39,564 nucleotides of DNA from an uncultured Lachnospiraceae bacterium (GTDB lineage Bacteria; Bacillota; Clostridia; Lachnospirales; Lachnospiraceae), in assembly GCA_910586355.1 (NCBI GenBank), contig CAJUHJ010000021.1, forward strand, positions 1 to 39,564, read 5' to 3'. Numbering within the stretch: position 1 is the first letter of the stretch; each line of letters begins with the position of its first letter. Of this stretch, positions 17,909 to 27,345 are shown piece after piece. The notes beneath the pieces are model-generated. The model did not search any database, was not told the DNA's origin, and saw only the letters and a list, made by a program, of their open reading frames with translations. A program made the translations under genes and the position numbers.

Positions 17909-18073
17909 TGTTTTCCCTTTCCTTTTGTTTTGTTGTCTGACGGTTTACATAAAAGTTTTTAAAGTTTTCCTGAATATATCGACACAATTGCCTTGCGCAA
18001 GTTTGTAAGACGCAAAAGTCATTGAAAATTCTCCTAATCTTCTGTGATCTGTTCCATGTTTTTGTATTCTCTT

Positions 18074-18122
18074 TTAAAAAGCAGAACATCCCATGCTAAA
18101 ATCCTCCAGTACAGGATGTTCT
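18074..18122 (-). terminator. Terminator after the tape measure gene
   Basis: AGAACATCC (18083-18091) pairs perfectly with GGATGTTCT (18114-18122). On the minus strand the stem is followed by GCTTTTTAAAA. It lies 14 bases past the tape measure stop codon and so ends the tail transcript. Confidence 0.8.
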
Positions 18123-18135
18123 ACATGATTTTATA

Positions 18136-19956
18136 TTACCTTATATTATTTACACTTAACCTCCCACTACCAGCCAGTCTGTCTACCCCAATAGAACGGA
18201 CAGCTTTTTGGACTTTTGGATATTTCTGAACTGAGTATACAATCTGGTCTGCAAACTCTTGTGGGTCATTCACGCCGTTCATGGTGATTCCTCCCATATC
18301 TATATTCACCGTATTGCTCATGCTTCTCATGTCCGACAGTTGTTTGAGGTGTTCAACTGGGCTATCTATTTTGATAAGGTTTTTCATATTTACTGCCTGT
18401 TCCAGCATTTCCGGCATTTTCTCTGTGAACTGCTGGAACATGTCTGTCTGTACAGGGGTCAGTATGCCCTCGCCGTTTTGTACGCTTACTAGACTGGTAT
18501 CACCATTTTCATGCACCTGTTTCTCAATATCGTCAACAGATACAACGCCGCCTTTCTTAAAGCCTGGGAAATGGATTTCTTTTAGTTTCTTCGCAAGTTT
18601 ACTGTCTTCTTTTGCGCTGCCTTTATAGTCTTTGATGTTGAGTTCTTTTGCAAGCCCTATCCGTTTCGCTTCATTGAGTACCCTCCCTTTCCCGCTGTAA
18701 GCATTAGACTTATTATCAAATATCTTTTCATTGACATAATCAAAGTCCTTTGCTTTTTTCCCTTCGGCTGCTGGCTTAGCATTGTTTTTTATATACTCTT
18801 TTGCTTTCTCGACTAAATCTGCGTTCCCGGATTCCAAAAGTCCGTTCCTGCTGGAAGGGGTGCCTTTTTCTGCCGCCAGATGATATCCATCCCCGGTATC
18901 CTGGCTGCGTATGGTTTGGGTTAGGAGCGGGCTGTCTTTTGGCAGCATGTTTGTATTATGCCCAGTACCAAGCCCTGCTGGGCTGTTGCTTTCCAGGTTG
19001 ACAGGCTGCTGTTTCCCTGTCGGCATTTTCCCGCCTGCATCTGTCCCGCTGTTTTCTTTTTTCTGTCCTGCAATGGCGGAAATGATACTGTTTACGTTTG
19101 CCTGAATATTGTCGCTTGAAACTCCTGAAAACAGGTTTTTGGTTTCTTCTGTATATCCGTTTTCGGCTGCAACCGTACTCATATAATCTTTGATTGCCGA
19201 CATATTGTCATTTGCCGTTTCAAGTCCTGCCCTTACAAGACCCATAAAGTCATCCAGTTTTTTTGTCACAAGCTCTTCGTATTCTTCATACAGCTTGTCT
19301 AACATATCCTGCTGGTCGGAAATATAGCGGTCGTATTCTGTTTCTTTTAAGTCATCCTGTGCGTTCTTAAGTTCATTCTGTAATTTCTGCCGCTTTGCCG
19401 TTCCTTCCTCGGAACTGTCGCCGGAATAAGCGGCTATCTGTTTCTGGATTGTGGAAATGTTTTCTGTCTTTTCATTGAGTGTTTTCTGGTAATCATGTAA
19501 ATCTTTTTCTGTGTTTAAGGCTTCTTTTTTTGCGTCAATAAGTTCTTTCAGGTAGTTAAGTTCCGCCTGGTAACGTTCTTTCATCAGGTCGTAGATCTGG
19601 GTCTGTAAATCGTATCTTTTTTTTATAGCATCCTGTTCTTTGGTAACAGTTTCATCCAGGCGTTCTTTTAAATCATCCATGGAATTCAGGGTAATACCAA
19701 GCAGATCGCTATGTAAAGAACCAGAATCATACATGCGCCGCAGTTCTTTCACTTCTGCTGAATGCCTTTTTGCGTCGTTATCAGAAGCGTAATAGCTTGC
19801 TGACAGGGAACCAAGTTTTGCAAGCCCGGCTTTAGTCAGGCTCCCAGTCTTGTCATCCGTCAGTTTTTCATGCGCAAACAGTCCCTGTAAGAATTCCTGT
19901 TCTGTGATAATGCGGCCAATGGAAGCGGAAATATCGTCAAATAAATCAAAATGGAG
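18136..19956 (-). CDS. Tape measure protein, C-terminal segment after in-frame UAG
   Basis: 606 codons directly continuing the frame of the upstream 1,141-codon segment, separated from it by one TAG (19957-19959). If translated on its own it may start at an internal GTG (19752, 538 residues). It contains long coiled-coil stretches (about residues 70-230 of this segment), a low-complexity Ser/Gly/Asn-rich part, and a hydrophobic-poor C-terminal region with GGVVSVDDIEKQVHENGD and VNIDMGGITMNGVNDPQEFA. That last pattern is typical of the C-terminus of siphophage tape measure proteins, so the gene's natural end is here. The terminator follows immediately. Confidence 0.8.
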   Translation of the reverse strand, partial: LHFDLFDDISASIGRIITEQEFLQGLFAHEKLTDDKTGSLTKAGLAKLGSLSASYYASDNDAKRHSAEVKELRRMYDSGSLHSDLLGITLNSMDDLKERLDETVTKEQDAIKKRYDLQTQIYDLMKERYQAELNYLKELIDAKKEALNTEKDLHDYQKTLNEKTENISTIQKQIAAYSGDSSEEGTAKRQKLQNELKNAQDDLKETEYDRYISDQQDMLDKLYEEYEELVTKKLDDFMGLVRAGLETANDNMSAIKDYMSTVAAENGYTEETKNLFSGVSSDNIQANVNSIISAIAGQKKENSGTDAGGKMPTGKQQPVNLESNSPAGLGTGHNTNMLPKDSPLLTQTIRSQDTGDGYHLAAEKGTPSSRNGLLESGNADLVEKAKEYIKNNAKPAAEGKKAKDFDYVNEKIFDNKSNAYSGKGRVLNEAKRIGLAKELNIKDYKGSAKEDSKLAKKLKEIHFPGFKKGGVVSVDDIEKQVHENGDTSLVSVQNGEGILTPVQTDMFQQFTEKMPEMLEQAVNMKNLIKIDSPVEHLKQLSDMRSMSNTVNIDMGGITMNGVNDPQEFADQIVYSVQKYPKVQKAVRSIGVDRLAGSGRLSVNNIR

Positions 19957-22900
19957 CTAGTTAATGGAGTTGTTCAGTTCATAGGTTTCTTTTACACAGT
20001 CTGATATAGAAGATGACACCTGTACGATCTGGTCGTAGGCCTCGTACCATTCGTCTGTGCCTTTTTTGATATTCAAAATGCTTTGTTCCAGAGCGGCTTT
20101 TTCTGCTTTGTACTGTGCCATTTTCTGTGCGTTGACGGCTTTCTGGGATTCATAATAGGATTTGTCCACCTTTTTCCCGGCTGTCTCAATTTCAGAAATA
20201 CGGTTGTCTAATGCCGTCATCTGGTGGTCGAGCATCTGCACGCGTTTATCATAGTCGTCCGCTATGTTGTCAAATTTAATTTTGCTTGCCTCAACCAACC
20301 AGGAATTGTAATCCTGCTGGGCAGCTGCACAGTCGTAGGTTGCCTGTTTGTTTGCCTTTAACGCTTCGTTATATTTAACTGCCGCATTATATGCCTTGGA
20401 GCCTTCCTTGAAAAAGGAGAGGTTTACCTCTTTCCCATTTTTGACAGCCTTTTTTATCTGCTTCTTTTCTTTTTCGGATACGTCCGGGTTGTTTAACGTG
20501 CTTTTTTTTGTGAGGTTTTTCCCTTCTTTTTTCAGGATTTTCTTTGTTTCTTTTTTGGCTTTCTTTTGTGCGTTGAGTGTCTTCTTTTCCTCTTTGGTCT
20601 GCTTGTCCACCAGTTTATTCTTCTTTTTTGAACCGATGGCGTTATCTAATTTCTTATTCAGAAGGTCTACTGCGTCTTTGAATTTTTCAATTTTTGTTGC
20701 TGCTTTGTCAAGTGGGAGGTTATATAGTTCCTCCGCTGTTTCCACAAAAGATGTTGTGGACTCAACTGCTTTATCGTACCATTCCTGGTATTTCTGTATT
20801 TTGTCCGCTAATTCCTCATATTTCTTTACGTCTTCCTCTGTCCCCTCGGCACGGATTGTTTCAATGTCAATTGTTCCGTTACGGACTTTCTTTGCATATT
20901 TCTCGTCTAACCCTACGGCATTAGCTTCCTTCATGTAGCGGCTGTAAGCCTTGCCGTATGTAGACAGTTCTTTTTTGATTGCGTTTGTGGCTTTCTTGTA
21001 ATACTTTGTAATAAACCCGCTTGTGACTGCAGTTTCCGCCTGTTTGATCCATTTGTCGAAGAGGCGTTGGAATTTTTGTATGCGGCGTTCAATATGATCT
21101 ATGACTTTCTCAAACTGCTTTATGTCTTCTTTTTTTTCTTTTGCGTCTTTCCCTGATTTATTGGCTTTGTCAACTGCAGCTTTCGTGGCAGAACCGCCCC
21201 CATAATGCGCATAGTAATCGGATGGGTTGAGTTTTGTGCTGGCTATCCCCTGTTTGATCTTCTCCAAATAATCCTCTATCTGCTGCTCGACATGCGGTTT
21301 CTGCGCTTCTGCAAGGCTTTTTGACACTGACGCTGAAATCCCTGCCTGCCCCTCGTTCTGCCCATTTGTTTCAATCGTCTCGTTAATGGAACCAAGGGAT
21401 GACAGTGCGCGCTTTAATCCGTTGATGTATTCCGTTGACGCGCCCGCGGCATTTGCAATCGCTATAATGGCGTTCACGTCGTCGTCCGTGTTCAGGCGGA
21501 TATTGTTGACATTTATTTTTTCCAACGCAAGCATTGCAAGGTACGCCCTTGTTTCTTCTGAGGCGTCCCCTTCCGATATGACTGCGGAAATTTCATTCCA
21601 TGTCGCTTCAGTCAGGTTATCGGCTGCAATGGCAGTATTGTTTTTCTTTTCTGCTAAATATGCTTCTTCTGCCGCCAGCCTTGCCGTAACAATTTCGCTT
21701 GCGTTTGTTATGCCCATCTGCTCTAACATGGCAATTGTCGCGTCTTTTGTCTCGGCAGTCAGGTCTTTTAATACTTCTGAACCGTAAAGATATGCCGTTG
21801 CAAGCCTGTCAAACGCATCCTGGCACGCATTGATGTCGTCCGGCGCATTGGATACCGTTTTGATAAAATCATCGTACTCTTCTGTAAACTCCCCGAATAC
21901 CTTTTGGAACCCTTCATTATTCAGGATGGATGACCAGTCAAAATCTTCTTTGTCGTATACGTCGGCATAGATTTTATCCAGCTGGTCTAGCCCTTCGGAA
22001 AGCGTCTGCACTTGGGATATTGCGTCGGTGAAAGAAAGCGTGTTGGAATCTGGCAATCCCTGCCCTTCCAATTCTGCCTGTGCTAATGCATTTAATTCTT
22101 GCAATAAATCACTTGCGGACAGTTTATTTTCTTGTAGCGCGTCCGACAATTTGGAATAAGATAGAAGAGTGCTTTCGTCAAGCGTTCCCGCTTTTGACAT
22201 TTCAATTAGTTCTTCTTTTGTCTTCTCAATACCTTCTGTATTGAAAACATTATCAATCTGCATCTGCTTCCAAGCAGTAGGGTCTAAACGCTTGTAGACT
22301 AATTCTATCGCATCACATATAGATGTGTAATTATCTACAATTTCTTGATCTTTGTCCGACAAATCATCATATGGCGTATCTTTTATATTTTCATAATAGT
22401 CTGCAATATTCCCTTGCTGGATGCTTAATTCTTTGACCGTTGCAAAGATTTCATCTTTTAAAGTTTTGACTGATTCTGTATATTTATCAATGTTTTCTCT
22501 GTCTTTAGAAGAGTACGCCTTGTCTAACAGCTTGTCCATTTCTTCATAAGCTGCGATTTGGGCGGAAAGTTCGCCTTGATTTTTAAATAAATAACTAACC
22601 GGGTTCTCATTGTTAAAGCCGTTATTAATGTTATTCTTATGCCTATCAATTGCTTTTTCAGATATATCCTGCTTTCCAAATTCTTTCTTAAACAAATCAG
22701 AAGCGTCTTCCGCTGCTTCTCTCTGTGTCTTATCTTCTTCCCTTTCTGCTAAGTCCTTTTGGATGCGTAGTTCATTGGTTGATTTTTGCAAAAATTCTAA
22801 CCTTTTTTGTTCTTCATTTGTTAAGTCCCTGTCTTTAGAGATTAAATCATTTAACTCTTGTTTTTGCGTTTCATATTCATTAGTGATGTCAGTTAATTCA

Positions 22901-23382
22901 CTTTTTGCTTCCTCATATGCAGAAACGGATTCTTCCATTTTTTCTCTCTGCTCTTCAATGGACACTGTAAGAGCATCGTAGGCTTTTACCGCTCCATAAA
23001 TGGTAACACCAATGGCGGCAATCGCTGTTAAAATAGGATTAGATAATGCAAATGCTTTCATTGAAGCACCAAGTCCCTTGAATGCATTTTCAAGTCCCAA
23101 TGTGGAAGCTGTTGCGCCTGCCTGGGAAGCTGTGAGGGCATTTGTTGCAATAACTTCTTCTATCTCTGCTTCTGTCAACCCTTTTGCTGTCAATATCGCT
23201 TTTATTTGTTCTGCTGTAAATGTGCCTTGTGCTACAGCGGCTTTCACAACTTCTACAGAATAAGCATTTAAAGAACTTGTTAATGCAATATTTTGTCGTG
23301 TGCCAACCAGAGATGTATCATTCAAAATATTCTGAATACTATTTAAAGCAATTAGAGACTCTCCTACAGTTTTTAATTGCAT
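19957..23382 (-). CDS. Tape measure protein, middle segment (downstream of intron insert)
   Basis: A 1,141-residue open frame. Its ATG (23382) has no SD and lies at the 3' edge of the intron-like insert, so it is best seen as an exon rather than a separate gene. It starts with helical sequence and then a hydrophobic segment (FALSNPILTAIAAIGVTIYG, about 112-131), as in tape measure transmembrane regions. Very long coiled-coils rich in Glu/Lys follow, including a Lys-rich stretch (KKAKKETKKILKKEGKNLTK) near residue 930. It ends in ELNNSIN then TAG, and the same frame runs on as LHFDLFDD. The protein sets tail length and is ejected with DNA. Mixed composition and repeats of coiled-coil are normal for this class. 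Confidence 0.8.
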   Translation of the reverse strand: MQLKTVGESLIALNSIQNILNDTSLVGTRQNIALTSSLNAYSVEVVKAAVAQGTFTAEQIKAILTAKGLTEAEIEEVIATNALTASQAGATASTLGLENAFKGLGASMKAFALSNPILTAIAAIGVTIYGAVKAYDALTVSIEEQREKMEESVSAYEEAKSELTDITNEYETQKQELNDLISKDRDLTNEEQKRLEFLQKSTNELRIQKDLAEREEDKTQREAAEDASDLFKKEFGKQDISEKAIDRHKNNINNGFNNENPVSYLFKNQGELSAQIAAYEEMDKLLDKAYSSKDRENIDKYTESVKTLKDEIFATVKELSIQQGNIADYYENIKDTPYDDLSDKDQEIVDNYTSICDAIELVYKRLDPTAWKQMQIDNVFNTEGIEKTKEELIEMSKAGTLDESTLLSYSKLSDALQENKLSASDLLQELNALAQAELEGQGLPDSNTLSFTDAISQVQTLSEGLDQLDKIYADVYDKEDFDWSSILNNEGFQKVFGEFTEEYDDFIKTVSNAPDDINACQDAFDRLATAYLYGSEVLKDLTAETKDATIAMLEQMGITNASEIVTARLAAEEAYLAEKKNNTAIAADNLTEATWNEISAVISEGDASEETRAYLAMLALEKINVNNIRLNTDDDVNAIIAIANAAGASTEYINGLKRALSSLGSINETIETNGQNEGQAGISASVSKSLAEAQKPHVEQQIEDYLEKIKQGIASTKLNPSDYYAHYGGGSATKAAVDKANKSGKDAKEKKEDIKQFEKVIDHIERRIQKFQRLFDKWIKQAETAVTSGFITKYYKKATNAIKKELSTYGKAYSRYMKEANAVGLDEKYAKKVRNGTIDIETIRAEGTEEDVKKYEELADKIQKYQEWYDKAVESTTSFVETAEELYNLPLDKAATKIEKFKDAVDLLNKKLDNAIGSKKKNKLVDKQTKEEKKTLNAQKKAKKETKKILKKEGKNLTKKSTLNNPDVSEKEKKQIKKAVKNGKEVNLSFFKEGSKAYNAAVKYNEALKANKQATYDCAAAQQDYNSWLVEASKIKFDNIADDYDKRVQMLDHQMTALDNRISEIETAGKKVDKSYYESQKAVNAQKMAQYKAEKAALEQSILNIKKGTDEWYEAYDQIVQVSSSISDCVKETYELNNSIN

Positions 23383-23405
23383 GTCTTAAAATTTAATAGT
23401 ATACT
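23377..23405 (+). promoter_or_regulatory. Promoter of the zinc-ribbon gene inside the insert
   Basis: TTGCAT (23377-23382), exactly 17 bases, then TATACT (23400-23405). The RBS GGAGG follows at 23421 and the ATG at 23437. The -35 box overlaps the first codons of the opposing tape measure exon. Confidence 0.6.
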
Positions 23406-24316
23406 TTTTATAAAATATTTGGAGGATTATTTTATAATGAATGTAGATGATGTAGGTAAAATTTTTGACGACAAAGGTAATGCTGCTGACTATATAAGAA
23501 TCTGCCAGCAAAAAGGATTATCTGGTTGTATAGAATACATACAACAAATAACTGGTTGCGATGCAAATATAGCAGAGCAATTAATTAATCAAAGTGACTT
23601 TTTAAATCCCTCACAATTTCAGCTTTCTCCTGCCGAAATAGCCCGTAACAGACAGGAAGCTGAAAGATTACTAAACAAACCCAAATGCCCCACCTGTAAC
23701 AGTACGAATCTAAAAAAGGTTTCCGCAACTTCTAAAGTAGTAAATACTGCTGTTTTTGGTCTGTTTGGAACAAAACGTTTTAAACAGTTCCATTGTAACA
23801 ACTGCGGTTACGAATGGTGACTTCTTTTAACTTTTTGCTTGCAACGTTATACGTGAGAAAGTTATAAAACTCCGTATAACACTATACCTTAAAAGCATAT
23901 TTAATAAGGTAGAATATACTCTGAGAATCGGTAGTCGATGAACATCCATTCCCATTCAACCTTTTATTTCCTTTTACGGGGTTATTGGTTTAGATTACAT
24001 ATCATAATCTTAGGAATGTGTGCTGCTGATTAAGCCTTGTCAATGATACTTAGGCGTACTCCATGTTTGCACAGGGATTACCATATATCGAATATCCTGT
24101 TTTTTCTGCTTTCGCTACATTTACGTTTGCCGTTACCAGCTCCGCTTTAGTAGGATATTCATAAGCCCTTCCAGACAATTACTTCTCGTTGGTTTATTTT
24201 CGAACTCCCAATGCAGAGACTTGTACTAATGAACCATTTTATCATTTTCCTTATCTCTGTTAGCCCAATTATAAAACTGTAGGAGAGGTTTTATAATGTA
24301 CCCTTGTTTCAGGGTC
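23384..24316 (-). ncRNA. Group I intron-like insert in the tape measure gene
   Basis: A roughly 930-base insert separates two tape measure exons read on the minus strand. The minus strand carries core-like elements in the right order: UUAAUCAGCAGC (Q-like, near 24,030), GUUCAUCGACUACC (R-like, near 23,940) and AAGGUAUAGUG (S-like, near 23,890). A P9-like hairpin GUUAUACG...CGUAUAAC follows. These match group I (IA-like) introns of Gram-positive phages. Two sets of splice sites are possible. One runs from U/GACCC (after codon GCT) to AAG/ACATG, which restores one frame. The other is a P1/P10 arrangement using the 15-base complementarity, but that needs a frameshift in exon 1. Boundaries are therefore approximate. 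No homing endonuclease is encoded in sense. Confidence 0.65.
23437..23820 (+). CDS. Zinc-ribbon protein carried in the intron, opposite strand
   Basis: A 127-residue protein. Its N-terminal helical half (DDKGNAADYIRICQQKGLSG ... CDANIAEQLINQSDF) resembles a short helical binding module. Its C-terminal half is a zinc ribbon, CPTCNST ... CNNCGYEW, with a hydrophobic stretch between. Small proteins with this C-terminus are common and uncharacterised in Firmicutes. GGAGG sits 11 bases before the ATG and a good promoter lies upstream, so it is an autonomous gene read against the tape measure gene. The earlier ATG at 23377 has no SD. It is the only clear plus-strand gene in the visible prophage, which suggests cargo or a resident regulator. 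It is not a known homing nuclease. Confidence 0.75.
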   Translation: MNVDDVGKIFDDKGNAADYIRICQQKGLSGCIEYIQQITGCDANIAEQLINQSDFLNPSQFQLSPAEIARNRQEAERLLNKPKCPTCNSTNLKKVSATSKVVNTAVFGLFGTKRFKQFHCNNCGYEW

Positions 24317-27300
24317 AAGCAAAGTTCTTTACAAATGCGGCAATGCCCACACTTGCAATGACGGACTTTAACAGCCCTATCTTCTCAATTAGGGACGATA
24401 TGCCAATTCCTGCCTCTGCAAGCCCTTTCAAGAATGAAGGACTAACAGTATCATTTGAAATGTTACTCCATATTGCAGATAACTCTCCAATTTTGCCTGA
24501 CAGGGATTCAGCATAAATTCCCTGGTTTTCAATTGTGACACCAGTAGAATCATTTGCTTTATTTACCAAATCTTCATACTCGCTCCAATTCCGTAATAAA
24601 TTTTGGATTACGTTGATTTGGCGCGTCCCCGCGAGATTGAATGAAATATTTGATTTTTCAACGTCTGATAAGGTGTCCCACTGTTTGGAGAGTTCCCTCA
24701 TGGTGTCGTTAAAATCATTAAATTCCCCATCCGTTTTCCTGACTTCAATTCCGACACTACGCAGAGATTCTTCCGCATCTGAAATCTCCCCTTCATCGAT
24801 TCCCATGATTTTACTGGCTTTTGTGGTTCTGGTTATGATTGTCTTCATACTATTACCAAGCTGGCTTCCCTGTAATCCCGTCTTTTCTACAAGCAAGCCG
24901 ATTATACTGGCATAATCAGCCAAATCCATTCCGGCCGCACGTGCCACCTCACCAGATGTAGAAATACCTTCGTTAATTTGCACGATACCATCTGCAAAGT
25001 CGTGCGCTATACTCTGTGATATTGCCTGTATCGTATCAGAAATATTCATCAAATCATCTTGCGTTAAATCAAACTGGTTCATAATTGTCTGCAAATATTT
25101 AGCAGAATCCTCACCACTAAAACCAGTGACGTTAGATAACATGATCGCCGGTTGTGCTTTCGCCAGAATACTGTCAGCAGTCTCTTTAGCATTTGCATAT
25201 AATTTTACAGCACCAAGAACATTGCTTGCAGATGTATACATATCCTTTGCCATTTGAAGGGACGATGAACCAATTTCTTTTAACTGCCTGGCTGACAAGT
25301 CCATTGTATAATTAATATTAACCAATGCTTCTTCAAGTTCATGCACATTACTGGCTATCTCTTTAATTTTTCGGATCGAAGTCATAAAGATGTAAGTCGC
25401 ACTTGTCCAGTAACTAAGAAAAGAGAAATTCTTTTTTAATGATGCAAAGAATGAATTGCTGGATTTCTCTGCCTTCTTTTGCTCTGCTGTTATACGTTTT
25501 GTTGACGAAACTATATCAGACATCAGCTTTTGGTATTCTTTCGCCCAGTTCCCATCTAACGGAATCTTACCGCCTGCGGCATCCACCCCACTTTTTAATT
25601 TCATAAATCTTGATGTAAGTTCATCTACCGAAATTCCTGTAAGAACTGCTTTGTTTTGAAGTCCTGCCATATTTGTTTCAAGATTCCTGAGCATTGTAGG
25701 GATGTCACGCATATTATTTAACGCCTGTTGTACCGGATCGAGTGATGACGACTGGGATTTAAGGCTCTGCAATCCCATTTTTGCACTATTTTCAAGTTGG
25801 TTAAAGGCAAGTTTTAGATCATTTACAGTCCCTATACCATTTTTAAAGTTATTGAATACAGATTCAAAACCGGAGAAGTCAACTGTGGCTTTGGAATACC
25901 GTGTCTTAAAATCATTCAATTTCGCCTGATATTCCGTAATGGCTTTCTCCATTTTCTGTACCTGCTTTATTGCCGTTGAGTCATTAAATGATGCCCCAAC
26001 ATTTTTAAATACATAGGACGGATCATTGCCAGTCCCGATATTTTCCAACGCATATCGCAATGTCTCTACTTCACCACTTGCACGTTTGACATTCACCGCA
26101 AAAGAATTTAGTTCATTCGCTTTATTGAATCTTTCAGATACAGCGATTAAAGCGGTTTCGTCTCTCAAAAGTTCCCTGAAATATTGTGCGGCTTCCCTTG
26201 CTGCATTGTTTGTATTATCAAAGGCAACTATGTTTGCATTTGATTTAATAAGCGATTCATCTCTTGCAATCTGTTTCTGCGCATCGGTCGTCTGCCTATA
26301 TGCCTGCTGTTTTCTTTCTTCATTTTGAATTACTGTATTTGAAGAAGATGTGGAAGACTGTGCAATCTGCTGCTCAATTTCTGACTGTTCACTCCGTAGT
26401 ACACTTAATTTCTCAGATGCGTTTTCTAAACTGCCCAGCCAGTCCAATAATACGTTTGTGACTTCCTGGCCGTTTAATGGCTGCAAACCTCCCTCACCAT
26501 ACATAGCTTCTTTTGCTGTTTTCAGATGGTTTACGAGTGTTGAAATCTGATCGCCGAATGTTGTAAACTGATCCAATCCCGGTGAAACATGGAATAATTC
26601 ACTCCAAATTGTATCAAGATGTGTTGCATTTTTAGACACAGTTGTAAATGTAACCCCAAGATTCCGAAACTGGTTATTTAATTCCCGAACACCCATCCCT
26701 GTATTCTGTAACAGTTCCGATTTATTATCCACAAAAATCTTTTTCCCCTGAAAATAATTTAATATATCCAGGGATTCTTTAAAAGATGACAAATCCCTGC
26801 TTTTACCAAACTGGTTCAGGACGCTAGATAATGAGCCAATCTTATTTATAATACCTTCCCACGAGGAATTTGAATTTGTCTTTAATGCTTCCTTTGCAAG
26901 CATGTTTAATTCATTTGTCAGGTTTCGCACCTGCTGGACTACCGAACTGTCAATACCAGTACGGTTCAGATTAAATAATTTAGAAAGGTCATAACTGTTA
27001 AGCCTCTGCTTCCAGATTCCATTTAAGATATTTGCAATATTCTGTTTGACAGTATTCAGGCTTGAAGAAAGGCTTTTGTCCAGTCCGTCCCCTATTGTCC
27101 TTCCAATCTGTTGCCCAGCTTTTGAAATCTGGCTCTGGCTGGCCTGTATCTCCGACAGATGCCGCACGATATTCTTGATACTATTAGGATCAATTTCTGC
27201 CTGTAATTTTAATTTGTTCAATTGTGACTGTATCTTATCAATATCAGTATTTATATTTCCCTTTGATTTTACTTCGTCCAGTTTGGCTTGTAGCAATATC

Positions 27301-27317
27301 AAGAATTCATTTTCCAT
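24315..27317 (-). CDS. Phage tail tape measure protein, N-terminal segment
   Basis: 1,000 codons with SD AGGAGG before the ATG. Residues 1-600 are mostly coiled-coil with Ser/Asn/Gln-rich joints. Residues about 640-880 carry the TP901-type tape measure core: SFLSYWTSATYIFMTSIRKI, then VHELEEALVNINYTMDLS, MAKDMYTSASNV, SGEVARAAGMDLADYASIIG and GLQGSQLGNSMKTIITRT. The frame stops at a TGA just after VGIAAFVKNFA, exactly where the intron-like insert begins. The native protein therefore continues across it, for about 2,750 residues in all. By the usual 1.5 angstrom per residue rule that implies a tail of roughly 400 nm (inference). It precedes no other tail gene in the window. Confidence 0.88.
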   Translation of the reverse strand: MENEFLILLQAKLDEVKSKGNINTDIDKIQSQLNKLKLQAEIDPNSIKNIVRHLSEIQASQSQISKAGQQIGRTIGDGLDKSLSSSLNTVKQNIANILNGIWKQRLNSYDLSKLFNLNRTGIDSSVVQQVRNLTNELNMLAKEALKTNSNSSWEGIINKIGSLSSVLNQFGKSRDLSSFKESLDILNYFQGKKIFVDNKSELLQNTGMGVRELNNQFRNLGVTFTTVSKNATHLDTIWSELFHVSPGLDQFTTFGDQISTLVNHLKTAKEAMYGEGGLQPLNGQEVTNVLLDWLGSLENASEKLSVLRSEQSEIEQQIAQSSTSSSNTVIQNEERKQQAYRQTTDAQKQIARDESLIKSNANIVAFDNTNNAAREAAQYFRELLRDETALIAVSERFNKANELNSFAVNVKRASGEVETLRYALENIGTGNDPSYVFKNVGASFNDSTAIKQVQKMEKAITEYQAKLNDFKTRYSKATVDFSGFESVFNNFKNGIGTVNDLKLAFNQLENSAKMGLQSLKSQSSSLDPVQQALNNMRDIPTMLRNLETNMAGLQNKAVLTGISVDELTSRFMKLKSGVDAAGGKIPLDGNWAKEYQKLMSDIVSSTKRITAEQKKAEKSSNSFFASLKKNFSFLSYWTSATYIFMTSIRKIKEIASNVHELEEALVNINYTMDLSARQLKEIGSSSLQMAKDMYTSASNVLGAVKLYANAKETADSILAKAQPAIMLSNVTGFSGEDSAKYLQTIMNQFDLTQDDLMNISDTIQAISQSIAHDFADGIVQINEGISTSGEVARAAGMDLADYASIIGLLVEKTGLQGSQLGNSMKTIITRTTKASKIMGIDEGEISDAEESLRSVGIEVRKTDGEFNDFNDTMRELSKQWDTLSDVEKSNISFNLAGTRQINVIQNLLRNWSEYEDLVNKANDSTGVTIENQGIYAESLSGKIGELSAIWSNISNDTVSPSFLKGLAEAGIGISSLIEKIGLLKSVIASVGIAAFVKNFA

Positions 27318-27345
27318 GAAATATAATTTCCTCCTATTTTTAACA

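Larger units (their letters stand above)
23359..24287. repeat. 15-bp inverted repeat bracketing the insert in the tape measure gene
   Basis: CTCTCCTACAGTTTT (23359-23373, inside exon 2) is the exact inverse complement of 24273-24287 (inside the 5' part of the insert). In the minus-strand RNA the 24287-24273 copy forms the loop and 3' arm of a hairpin (UUAUAAAAC / GUUUUAUAA). Its loop CUCUCCUACA can pair with UGUAGGAGAG in exon 2. Confidence 0.8.

Noticed and set aside
17898..18089. 63-codon minus-strand frame next to the coiled-coil gene
   Set aside because: It starts within the tape measure terminator, has no SD and has an odd Cys/Arg-rich composition unlike its neighbours.
20348..20938. 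196-codon plus-strand frame rich in Phe/Ser
   Set aside because: It is the antisense of the Lys/Glu-rich coiled-coil region of the tape measure gene; no SD or promoter.
23374..24272. Invertible segment flipped between the 15-bp inverted repeats
   Set aside because: The intron core is in sense with the tape measure gene in the present orientation. Inverting would put it antisense, so the current orientation is the meaningful one.
23384..24316. IStron (group I intron plus IS605-type transposase)
   Set aside because: There is no TnpA or TnpB coding sequence, and the only gene in the insert is a plus-strand zinc-ribbon protein. A deleted IStron cannot be excluded, but nothing positive supports it.
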